A stretch of DNA of 64,000 nucleotides from Neoechinorhynchus agilis. Its lineage: Eukaryota > Acanthocephala. Of this stretch, positions 12,601-23,738 are shown in pieces (positions within the stretch are counted from its first letter, which is position 1; each line of letters begins with the position of its first letter). The translations under genes were made by a program, and so were the position numbers. The DNA lies in the NCBI GenBank assembly GCA_051530055.1, contig CM121343.1:7192001-7256000 (forward strand), in the 5' to 3' direction. The notes beneath the pieces are model-generated. The model did not search any database, was not told where the DNA came from, and was given only the letters and a program-made list of their open reading frames with translations.

Positions 12601-15600
12601 CGGGTGTGGTGGCATCAGTGTCGTCGGTTGTTGTGACATCGGTGTCGTCGGTTGAAGTAGCATCGGTGTTGTCAGTGGTGGTGGCATCGGTGTTGTAGGG
12701 GGCGGTGGCATCGGTGTCGCCGGTAGAGATGGCATCAGTGTCGTCGGTGGTGGTATCATTGGTATCTTCGGTGGTAGTGGCGTCAGTGTCGTCGGTGCTG
12801 GTATGATTCGTATCTTCGGTGATGGTGGCATCAGTATCGACGGGTGTGGTGGCATCAGTGTCGTCGGTTGTTGTGACATCGGTGTCGTCGGTGGAAGTAG
12901 CATCGGTGTTGTCAGTGGTGGTGGCATCGGTGTTGTAGGGGCGGTGGCATCGGTGTCGCCGGTAGAGATGGCATCAGTGTCGTCGGTGGTGGTATCATTG
13001 GTATCTTCTGTGGTTGTGGCATCGGTGTTGTCAGTGGTGGTGGCATCGATGTCGTCGGTAGTGGCATCCGCCGTCGATTATCGTTATCTCAGTGTCGCCG
13101 GTGGTTGTTGCATCGGTGTCGTCGGGTGTGGATGCATCAGTGTCGTCGGGTGTGGATGCATCAGTGTCGTCGGTGGTTGTGGGATTGGTGTCGTCAGGTG
13201 TGGTGCCATTAGTGTCGTCGGTTCTGGTATCATCGGTTTCTTCGGCGGTGGTGGCATCGGTATCACCGAGTGTGGCTGCATCAGTGTGGTCGGTGGTTGT
13301 GACATCGGTGTCGTCGGTGGGGGTCGCATTACTGATGTCGATGGTTGTGGCATCAGTGTCGTCGGTGGTGGTGGCATCGGTGTTGTAGGGGGTGGTGGCA
13401 TCGGTCTTGTAGGGGGCTGTGGCATCGGTGCCGCCGGTAGAGATGACAACAGTGTCGTCGGTGGTTGTGGCATCGGTGTTGTCAGTGGTGGTGGCATACT
13501 TATGGTCGGTTGTGGTGGCATCGGTGTTTTAAGTGGTGGTGGCTTCGGTGTGGTCGGTGGTAGTGGAATCGATGATCTCAGAAGTGGTTGCATCGGTGTC
13601 GTCTGGGATTTTATCGTCTATGTCGTCGGGGGGTGGTGGCATCTGTCGTCAAATATCGTTACTTCATTGTCGTCGGTTGTGGTTGCATCAGTTTCGTCGG
13701 TAATGGTGACATCGGTGTTGTCGGTGGACGTGGCATCAGTGTCGTCGGTAGTGGTTGCATTGGTGTCATCGGGGTTGGTTGCATCGATATAATCGGGGGA
13801 GGTGGCATCTTTGTCGTCGGTCGTAGTGACATCGGTGTCGTCGGGGGTGGTGGCATCGGCGTTGTCAGTGGTGGTGGTATCAGGGTCGTCGGTGGTAGTG
13901 GCGTCAGTGTCGTCGGTGCTGGTATCGTTGGTATCTTCGGTGATGGTGGCGTCGGTATCGCCGGGTGTGGTGGCATTGGTGTGGTCGGTGGTTGTGACAT
14001 TGGTGTAATCGGTGGTAGTGGCATCGGTGTCGTCGGGGGTGCTGGGGCCGGTCTCGTCGGTTGTTGTGGCATCGGTGTCGTCGGTTGATGTGGAAATGGT
14101 GTTGTCAGTATTGGTGGCAACAGTGTCGTCGGTGGAGGTGGCATCGGTGTTGTTAGTGGTGGTGGTATCAATGTCGTCGATGGTGGTGGCGTCAGTATCT
14201 TCGGTGGTGGTATCATTGGTATCTTCGGTGATGGTGGCATCGATACCGCCGGGTTCGGTGGCATCAGTGTGGTCGGTGGTGGTGACATCGGTGTCGTCGG
14301 TGTCGTCAATGGAGGTGGCATCGGTGTCGTCAATGGAGGTGGCATCGGTGTCGTCGGTTGTTGTGGCATCGGTGCCGTGAGCGGTTTTAGCATCAATGTC
14401 GTCGGGGTGGTGGCATCTATGTCGTCGATTATCGTTACTTCAGTGTCGTCGGTGGTTGTAGCATCGGTGTCGTGGGGTGTGGTATTATCAGTGTTGTCGG
14501 TGGTTGTGGCATCAGTATCGTCGGTGTTGGTTGCATCAGTGTCGTCGGTGCTGGTATCATTGATATCTTCGGTGATGGTGGCATCGGTTTCGTCGGGTAT
14601 GGTGGCATCAGTGTGGTCAGTGGTGGCGACATCGGTGTCGTCGGTGGAGGTTGCATCGGTGTCGTCGGTGGAAGTGGCATCGGTGTTGTCAGTGGTGGTG
14701 GCATCAGTGTTGTAGGGGTGGTGGCATCGGTATCGCCGGGTGTGGTGGCATCAGTGTGGTCCGTGGTTGTGACATTGGTGTAATCGTTGGTAGTGGCATC
14801 GGTGTCGTCAAGGGTGGTGGGGCCGGTCTCGTCGGTTGTTGTGGCATCGGTGTCGTCGGTTGAGCTGGCAATGGTGTTGTGAGTATTGGAGGCAACAGTG
14901 TCGTCGGTGGAGGTGGCATCAGTGTTGTCGGTGCTGGTATCATTGGTATCTTCGGTGGTTGTGGCATCGGTGTTGTCAGTGGTGGTGGTATCAGTGTCGT
15001 CGGTGGTAGTGGCGTCAGTGTCGTCGGTGCTGGTATGATTCGTATCTTCGGTGATGGTGGCATCGGTATCGACGGGTGTGGTGGCATCAGTGTCGTCGGT
15101 TGTTGTGACATCGGTGTCGTCGGTGGAAGTAGCATCGGTGTTGTCAGTGGTGGTGGTGGCATCGGTGTTGTAGGGGGCGGTGGCATCGGTGTCGCCGGTA
15201 GAGATGGCATCAGTGTCGTCGGTGGTGGTATCATTGGTATCTTCGGTGGTAGTGGCGTCAGTGTCGTCGGTGCTGGTATGATTCGTATCTTCGGTGATGG
15301 TGGCATCAGTATCGACGGGTGTGGTGGCATCAGTGTTGTCGGTGGTTGTGACATCGGTGTCGTCGGTGGAAGTGGCATCGGTGTCGTCGGTTGTTGCGGC
15401 ACCGGAGTCGTCAGGGCCTTTAGCATCGATGTCGTCGGGGGGGTGGCATCAGTGTCATCCATTATCGATACTCCAGTGTCGTCGGGGGTTGTAGCATCGG
15501 TGCCGTCGGATGTGGTGGCATCGGTGTCGTCGTGTGGTATGGCATAGGTGTCGTCGGTGGTGGTTGCATTGGTATCGTCGGTTGTAGTGGCATCGGTATC

Positions 15601-18392
15601 GTCTGGGGTGGTGGTACCAATGTCGTCGATTATCGTTATTTAAGTGTCGTCGGTGGTGGTGGGATCGCTGTCGTCGGATGTGGTGGCATCATTGTCGTCG
15701 GTGCTGGTATCATTGGTATCTTCGGTGATGGTTGCATCGGTATCGTCGGGTGTGGTGGCATCATTGTCGTGGGTGGTGGTGACATCGGCGTCGTCAGTGG
15801 AGGTGGCATCAGTGTCGTCGGTGGTTGTAGCATCGGTGCCGTCGGATGTGGTAGCATCGGTGTCGTCGGTGGTAGTTGCATTGGTATCGTCGGTGGAAGT
15901 GGCATCGGTATCGTCGGGGGTGGTGGTACCAATGTCGTCGATTATCGTTATTTAAGTGTCGTCGGTGGTGGTAGCATCGGTGTCGTCGGGTGTGGTGGCA
16001 TCAGTGTCGTCGGTGCTGGTATCATTGGTATCTTCGGTGATGGTGGCATCGGTATCGTCGGGTGTGGTGGCATCAGTGTGGTCGGTGGTGGTGACATCGG
16101 TGTCATCGGGGGTGGTGGCATCAATGTCGTCGGTGGTTGTAGCATCGGTGTCGTGGGGTATGGTGGTATCAGTGTCGTCGGTGGTGGTAGCATCAGTATC
16201 GTCGGTGGTGGCAACAGTGTCGTCGGTGCTGGTATCATTTGTATCTTCGGTGATGGTGGCATCGGTATCGTCGGGTGTGGTGGCATCAGTGTGGTCGGTG
16301 GTGGTGACATCGGTGTCATCGGGGGTGGTGGCATCAATGTCGTCGGTGGTTGTAGCATCGGTGTCGTGGGGTATGGTGGTATCAGTGTCGTCGGTGGTGG
16401 TAGCATCAGTATCGTCGGTGGTGGCAACAGTGTCGTCGGTGCTGGTATCATTTGTATCTTCGGTGATGGTGGCATCGGTATCGTCGGGTGTGGTGGCTTC
16501 AGTGTGGTCGGTGGTGGTGACATCGGTGTCATCGGGGGTGGTGGCATCAATGTCGTCGGTGGTTGTAGCATCGGTGTCGTGGGGTATGGTGGTATCAGTG
16601 TCGTCGGTGGTGGTAGCATCAGTATCGTCGGTGGCGGCAACAGTGTCGTCGGTGCTGCTATCATTGGTATCTTCGGTGATGGTGGCATCGGTATCGCCGG
16701 GTGTGGTGGCATCAGTGTCGTCAGTGGAGGTGGAGTCGGTGTTGTCAGTGGTGGTATCAGTGGCGTCGGTGGTTGTGGCATCCGTGTCGTCGCTGCTGGT
16801 ATCATTGGTATCTTCGGTGGTGGTGGTGGCATCGGTATCGTCGGGTGTGGTGGCATCAGTGTGGTCGGTGGTGGTGACATCGGTGTCATAAGGGGTGGTG
16901 GCATCAATGTCGTCGGTGGTTGTAGCATCGGTGTCGTGGGGTATGGTGGTATCAGTGTCGTCGGTGGTGGTAGCATCAGTATCGTCGGTGGCGGCAACAG
17001 TGTCGTCGGTGCTGCTATCATTGGTATCTTCGGTGATGGTGGCATCGGTATCGCCGGGTGTGGTGGCATCAGTGTCGTCAGTGGAGGTGGAGTCGGTGTT
17101 GTCAGTGGTGGTATCAGTGGCGTCGGTGGTTGTGGCATCCGTGTCGTCGCTGCTGGTATCATTGGTATCTTCGGTGGTGGTGGTGGCATCGGTATCGTCG
17201 GGTGTGGTGGCATCAGTGTGGTCGGTGGTGGTGACATCGGTGTCATAAGGGGTGGTGGCATCAATGTCGTCGGTGGTTGTAGCATCGGTGTCGTGGGGTA
17301 TGGTGGTATCAGTGTCGTCGGTGGTGGTAGCATCAGTATCGTCGGTGGCGGCAACAGTGTCGTCGGTGCTGCTATCATTGGTATCTTCGGTGATGGTGGC
17401 ATCGGTATCGCCGGGTGTGGTGGCATCAGTGTCGTCAGTGGAGGTGGAGTCGGTGTTGTCAGTGGTGGTATCAGTGGCGTCGGTGGTTGTGGCATCCGTG
17501 TCGTCGCTGCTGGTATCATTGGTATCTTCGGTGGTGGTGGTGGCATCGGTATCGTCGGGTGTGGTGGCATCAGTGTGGTCGGTGGTGGTGACATCGGTGT
17601 CATCAGGGGTGGTGGCATCAATGTCGTCGGTGGTTGTAGCATCGGTGTCGTGGGGTATGGTGGTATCAGTGTCGTCGGTGGTGGTAGCATCAGTATCGTC
17701 GGTGGTGGCAACAGTGTCGTCGGTGCTGGTATCATTTGTATCTTCGGTGATGGTGGCATCGGTATCGCCGGGTGTTGTGGCATCAGTGTGGTCGGTGGTG
17801 GTGACATCGGTGTCATCGGGGGTGGTGGCATCAATGTCGTCGGTGGTTGTAGCATCGGTGTCGTGGGGTATGGTGGTATCAGTGTCGTCGGTGGTGGTAG
17901 CATCAGTATCGTCGGTGGCGGCAACAGTGTCGTCGGTGCTGCTATCATTGGTATCTTCGGTGATGGTGGCATCGGTATCGCCGGGTGTGGTGGCATCAGT
18001 GTCGTCGGTGGAGGTGGAGTCGGTGTTGTCAGTGGTGGTGGTATCAGTGGCGTCGGTGGTTGTGGCATCCGTGTCGTCGCTGCTGGTATCATTGGTATCT
18101 TCGGTGGTGGTGGTGGCATCGGTATCGTCGGGTGTGGTGGCATCAGTGTGGTCGGTGGTGGTGACATCGGTGTTGCCAGTGGTCGTGGCATCGTTGTCGA
18201 CGGGTGTGGTGGCATCGGTGTTGTAGGGGGTGGTGGCATCGGTGTTGTAGGGGCTGGTGGCATCGGTGTTGTTTGGATGGTTTCATCGGTTTCGTCGGGT
18301 GTGGTTGCATCAGTGTCGTCTGTGGTGGTGGTATCGGTGTCGTAGGTTGTGGTAGCATCGGTATCGTCGGTGATGGTCCGACAGGGATGGAA
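6606..18392. repeat. GC-rich nested minisatellite (24-bp units), about 11.8 kb
   Basis: Made throughout of variants of a 24-bp unit such as ggcatcagtgtcgtcggtggtggt, which on the plus strand reads as an octapeptide G-I-S-V-V-G-G-G. The plus strand is strongly G/T-rich and the minus strand C/A-rich. Because the unit is a multiple of three and has no stop in several frames, long overlapping open frames occur on both strands (937 codons at 15532-18345 plus; 832 codons at 15948-18446 minus): Gly/Val/Ile-rich and Ser/Val-rich on plus, Pro/Thr/Met-rich and Asp/Thr-rich on minus. Higher-order repeats are nested: 213-bp and 357-bp periods at about 16.1-17.9 kb, a three-copy block of about 0.83 kb (starting near 6990, 11000 and 13070), and a block repeated at an offset of 2472 bp (12181 and 14653). 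Coding status is doubtful; no promoter or splice structure was found. Confidence 0.93.
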
Positions 18393-19605
18393 TATCCGTT
18401 TAAGTGGGAATGCTTGTTGTGAGGTTGGGTCTTTCCTCAGGTTCATTTATGTTGTGATATCCGAAAGGATTGGGCAGTATGGAAAAAGGACTGGAGGTAG
18501 ATAGAGGTGCGAGATATATGAAAATGAAATGAATTGGGATTACGAGGGTTGTGCTCGTTTGAAAAGGGGAACGAAATGTGGTAGAACAGATTGTGGTGGT
18601 AGGCTTGAGAGGCGTTTTGATTGTTTGATGAAAATCTTATAAAGGTATTCAGTGGGGAAGAAATTTACTGTACGAAATTTTGAAGCTCTTCTATGAAACG
18701 ATTAAAGGAGACGACTTTGTGATTGCGATAGGTTGCAAAAGACGGCATAGCCGCAGCTGACGGAGGGTAAATTAAGGCTGAAATAAAATTTGGAGATCGG
18801 GCGATGGGATTCCTAAATGGCGTTGGCGTCTTTGGGGGTAAATTTTAAAGGAGTTTAGCTTGAGGGAGAGAGTGATGCGCGAGTCCCATTTCAGAATTGA
18901 TTGAGGCGAATCGTCAAATGTCATTTGAAAGATCAGGATAGGATATGGGGTTGCGGGAGACTGAGGGGATCAACTCGAAGCATTTAGGGAAGTCCAGGTA
19001 GAGTTTGTGATTGGTGCAGAAATCTTTGATGTGTGTGATTTCGTTAGATGTTAAGAAGGAAATGTAAGTTGTAGGAGTAGTAATTTGTGTAGAGCCTGAG
19101 GTGTTTCATTGGTTGAAATTTGAATCAGGGCAAAAGTTCTAATTTATGGAATCTAGGGCGTGTTTCAGTTCAGAAGATGACAAGTTTGGGAAGGGATCAG
19201 GATTGCGTATACCAAGAGAGTCCTTGACTGCCCGCCGCCATGTTGAATCGCTATATGAACGAATTTCGGAGGAAAGGATTTTTTTGCGGGCAAACACATT
19301 TTATTAATAAACAAAGAAGAGTAACCATGTACATTTGGGTCCTATTGAACACTCGAGTTTTGTCAGGATAAGTGAATGTGACTGTTGATTTTGGAGTGGA
19401 TTACTTGCCCGGCCGGTTGAAAATATCCGGTCCAGTGGGAAAGTTTTGTGAGGGCGAGTGACCGATTTTCCATGGAATTTCTGATCGATGTCGCATTCGA
19501 TAGTTTTTTTCGATTATCCAATCAGAACTCGAGTGTTTATGAGGACCCAACGATACACGGGTCCACCTCTTTGTGCAATAACAAATAAAACGTGTTATTA
19601 TAAGT
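18380..19605 (+). mobile_element. GAGGACCC interspersed element, copy B, flanking the minisatellite
   Basis: From 18380 the sequence matches the inside of the copy at 58855-59380: aggaatatccgtt-like units, then tcaggttcattt, gatatccgaaaggattggg and aggcgttttgattg. At 19140-19250 there is a piece related to the LINE fragment at 25.6 kb (acaagtttgggaagggatca, then a diverged gaatc.ttgactgccc match). The right end (19320-19605) holds two oppositely oriented copies of the outer end: tacatttgggtcctattgaac and tgtttatgaggacccaacg, the second followed by aaaacgtgttattata. The left outer end is not seen; the minisatellite lies where it would be expected. No intact gene is present in 18.4-19.7 kb. Confidence 0.5.
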
Positions 19606-19729
19606 CGCAATCTCTGCCTCTCTTAATTATCAGCGATTTTATTTCGAAAACGATCGATCACTACGAACAAATTAGTTGGTTTATTGAGTTCAAAACCTAT
19701 GATAAAAGGCTAGTTCACGCTCTGTTTAG

Positions 19730-21967
19730 TCATAAGGACAGGCAACGTTGTTTGTGGCGTCGCTTGGGATTTGAGCAAGAATAGTCGATGGAATGAGGCC
19801 TCTTTAAACCGCTGACAGTTTCATGTTCAATTTTGAAGGATTCTGGGTGCAAACACTCAATCTCTTCTGGTTTACACGACTGATTAAATGGTATGCCTTT
19901 TGTCTTTTCCTTTTGCAAGATTCGCGGCTCTCTACTTACAAAGTCGTCCATAAGAAGGAAACATAATTTTTCCCTCACATTCGCGGACAAAATTCTTGTT
20001 TTCATAATTGAGAGTAGTCGTTGTTTCAGTTGTAAATGCTCGCTTAGATTATAATTGAAGTGGCGTTCTATGACAGACGAAGCAAATGATGATCCTTCAT
20101 CCGTCTCAAAGATTTTTGTCAAAACGGTCAAGTCAAGATTAGCAAGTACATTCAAAACGATCACTGCGATTTCTTCATCTTCGCACAACGCTTCCATGAT
20201 AGGACACGCCAAGGTATTCCATTCTAGAGAGCTTCTCCTACTTTTAGCAAACTTGCTCCACGCCAGTATTAATCTATATCAAAGGTCCTCCTTTATCTTT
20301 GATTTTTAGATCAACAAAAACTCGCTGTTATTAAAAGATTGGCAATGCCACACGGCGAAAGGAAATTCCTTTAATTATAACGACGACTAAAGTAGCCTCG
20401 ATCACGAAGTGCCGATCTAGCAGGACCGATGAAGTAATTAAATCAGGTAATGGAAAATCCTTTGGGACACTAAGCACAATGGACAACAAAGCAACAGCTT
20501 TCTCCAATGTTCCATTGAACCTGTGACAAACGCGTATGATTTGAGCAAGCAGAATTGAGCATTTAAAGGTAAAAGCAGCTAATGCCACGTTCTTATCGCA
20601 AATAAATTGTTCCAAATTCTCGTATTCCTTTGGTTCTTTGACATAAGAAAGGCAATCGGATAGCAAAATCCCCGAAGCAGGCATGTCTACTTTGTTCAGA
20701 AATCGTGTCGAGAGTTCCTGAATTACGTAACCCCTTAGAGATTCGTCTTTTTGGACAAATTTTAGTATGAACGCATGTAGCCTCGAATTAATAGCCCAAG
20801 TATCGAAAATTTCTCGGTTACGGAAAAAGTGTTCAACTCTTCCCCTAAGAACAGCCATGAGTCTTCCTCGATCCACATTCCTTTCGGCTAAACAAGTAAT
20901 TTCTAGAAGAGCACCCGTCAAAATTGTATCCAAACCAATCAATTTGGGATTGTCTTGGAACATTTTTGTAACTATCTTACACAAACTATCGTGTACGGCG
21001 TGAGACTTTAAGAAACGCGGAGATTGATTGTCTGCCAAATTAAGGAGCCATGTCAGGATTTTACGAATCAAGAATGAAACTGATTCGTTGACCAAGAACT
21101 CGCTGCCAACATCTAGCAGATCGCGAGCAAGCTGCAAACCGATGATTTCCGGATCTATACAATCTTCCTCAAAGTCGATAGCTTCCATTTCATTTAGTTC
21201 CATTTCGTGTTCTGACAAATCACTGGAGCTGCATGAATCACAATCGATCGTCATGCCAGGAACCTGAATTGAAAATCGACAATGAGTATTCGATATATTG
21301 ACCGTTTGGCGGACTATTGGCTCGATATTCTGTTCGATATGGAAATTCGAAGAAACATTAATTGCTTTAGTTTCAGAAGGACGTTGTTGATTTCTCTTAT
21401 TGATCTCAGTATCTACGTATTTTTCATTATCAATCAGTGTCATCAATTCGTGTAGAGTCGCTCGTACTTCGATCATAACCGTCTCCGGACATTCACGGCC
21501 AAGATATTCGATTTCTTCAAACTCATCAGTAGAATAGTCTTCACCCGAAATTTCTAGCTTATTCTCTGAGCTTTCCGAACAACATAACCGATTTAAATTA
21601 TTGCATACTATTGTTAACAGTTGAATTTCCTTTTCCTTCCTAGTCGAAAATGTACTTCGTAGACGCGAAGGATTGAATATCTCCGAAAAAAAGAATCCTA
21701 TATTACAAAAGCTAACAAAATAGAATCCTTATCTTAAATTATTGACCTCAGTGATGAAAAGGAACCGCTGTCAATACAGTGGAACAAAATTTGACAGAAA
21801 TTGCGTTTCCGGAGATATCGTTCATAGTCAGGATGCATCGATTTAACGATTAATTCAATGAGATCGTTCTTGCGATGACGATGGGACGTCTTCTTAAGTC
21901 TCTCAAAGCACAACAGAATATTATCGTCCTTTTGTTTTTGAATACTTATGCAGTTCGAATCATCCAT
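19730..21967 (-). CDS. Unrecognised helical-repeat-like protein
   Basis: At least three minus-strand coding blocks. Block 1 (about 21967-21747) starts MDDSNCISIQK, directly after an acceptor-like cttgtag. Block 2 (about 21700-20335) is the long central part with an acidic Ser-rich patch (CDSCSSSDLSEHEMELNEME) and many Leu-rich helices. Block 3 (about 20277-19730) contains AWSKFAKSRRSSLEWNTLA and ends in a basic tail KRRHKQRCLSL. Exact splice sites are uncertain; the first intron would be only about 35 nt and the second shows no phase-consistent GT/AG pair that I could find. The helix-rich, motif-poor make-up suggests a HEAT/ARM-like scaffold, possibly nuclear given the basic tail. I do not recognise the family. 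The element copy B ends about 125 bp downstream of the stop. Confidence 0.55.
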
Positions 21968-22006
21968 TCTACAAGTTCGGGAGGGATTAAAGAAGAAAAC
22001 CGTCAA

Positions 22007-23738
22007 TCAATAAGAAGATATGAGTATTTTTCCCTTCTACTGATTTTCCAGTGATTTTATCAATATTAAATTAACAATTACAGAGAATTCGCAAGGAAGT
22101 GCGGCGATATTTGATGCCATCATTTAGCACATTCAAAAAATACTCTACAACAACAACAACCGAATCAATTTTCGGTTACGAAAATCGAGTTCATTTAAGA
22201 AAGACGAGCGTAAGTGTGAATTATCATCATTTTTTATCCGAAATATGATGATTTGGAAGTCTCAATAAAAGCAACAAATGCACGAATAAGTCCAATAAAA
22301 CAAAGAGTCGTCGTAAAGAAATTTAGCAATTGAATGGCAACATTATCTGGATTGGCTGATCTTCATCAAGGAGAAAATCGATAACTCTTTCGTTTGGATA
22401 CCCAATAAATCAAACATTATTAAGCAAATACGTGAGATGGCGTCGCTTAGATTCGTCTTGAGGCTGCAGCAAAATAACTATAAATTGGCTGTTTTGACTG
22501 GCTCTGAAGATTAGAAATGTTCAGAAGACAGACCTCAATAAACTTATGTTGTCTAAGACATTTAAGGACAAGGAATATCGATACAATCGATGATGCTAAA
22601 AAATTAATCAATAAAAACGAAATATGGAGCAAAGGCGCAAAAAAGATTCTTTATATAGAGCAAAGAAGTTCATTTAAATGTCTGCCGCTAAACGGAATAA
22701 TCTTTTCAATATTTGCCGATTTCGATCGATGGGCTCTTAATTGCTTGACTGATCAAATAAATGATTCATGCACCCAAGAACAACTACCTGTTTGGCAAAT
22801 CACCAATAAACGGTGGACAATTTAACCGATGTTCAGATTGCGAACTTGGTTGTCCATTCTTCCGGCGATTAAGACATCCGGACAATGATCCACATTGGTG
22901 ACGTCTAATTTTAGTAATCAAATTTCAAGTATCCGATCTACTTGTAAATCCTTGGAATTCAAACGGTCCAAGAAGTAAGTTTATTTGAACATAAAACATT
23001 TAGTTTATCATCGTTGGATGCTTTCTCATCGTTTAATACTTCTTAGAGGAACATTTTGATAAAGTTTTCTATCGAAATTCTTTGGTTAATGATTTAAGGA
23101 GGATGTTTGTATAACTTAGTTAAAATCTTGCATCCAAATATTCCACAAAGTGATCACGGGTTTTATTCGTAGAAATCATTAATGTTTCTATAAGACCAAT
23201 TAACTTTCAATTCCGCCGACAATTTCACTCTTGAATATAAGTTCAACATTTATTGTAGGACTTGGCGAAGAAAAATTATAATTTATTGACTTCAATTTTC
23301 GGCCTGTTCGCTGTTCAAATAAATTACAATTTTTCTTCGCCAAGTCCTACAATTTCACTCTGTGTTCTGATCGATACATGAATAATCGGCGACAAAATCT
23401 CCTATTGGAAGCCTCGCGTTTAAGTTCATAGGATGACGTCATTGGTTCAATCAGTCTTTAGAAATGTCTTCAGCGGATATTCAATCGCCTTAGCAGGTGA
23501 TTTTCAGAAAGCGATTAAACACGACCGTTGTATATTGGACATTTTTGCAAGAAGATGAACGATAAAATGTGAATTTTATCTTTAGAGAACTAAGATTCAT
23601 TTGTGACCTTTTCCTAGTTTTTGTGTGTGTTCAAATCGTACTTCATAAACGAAGAACGCCATTTAAAAAAGATACGAGAACTTCAGTTGTTCTTATTGTC
23701 GCAACTTTTATATTATAAAATATACGTAGGCCGTTAAA
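22007..23738. other. Intergenic, no confident gene
   Basis: AT-rich. A 102-codon plus frame at 22517-22825 begins MFRRQTSINLCCLRHL but has no recognisable domain or splice context and is not called. A palindromic insertion lies at 23232-23348. The last 1.7 kb before mL40 probably includes the divergent promoters of that gene and of the helical-repeat gene, but no core element was identified. Confidence 0.4.
23219..23361. repeat. Palindromic insertion with 13-bp direct repeats
   Basis: Arms ttgtaggacttggcgaagaa and ttcttcgccaagtcctacaa (about 23253-23352) fold back on each other. The 13-mer acaatttcactct occurs at 23219-23231 and again at 23349-23361, the pattern of a target-site duplication around an insert of about 117 bp. 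The 21 nt between the left direct repeat and the left arm (gaatataagttcaacatt) resemble the equivalent stretch of the palindrome at 39.5 kb, so the two probably belong to related elements. Confidence 0.7.

Noticed and set aside
6678-18446. Dozens of Gly-, Ser/Val-, Pro/Thr- and Asp/Thr-rich open frames as protein-coding genes
   Set aside because: They are explained by a 24-bp unit without stops in several frames on both strands. No splice sites, unique ends or domain were found.
22517-22825. 102-codon plus frame as a gene
   Set aside because: No recognisable domain, no homologous repeat, no splice context; the length is not exceptional for AT-rich DNA with few stops in one frame.
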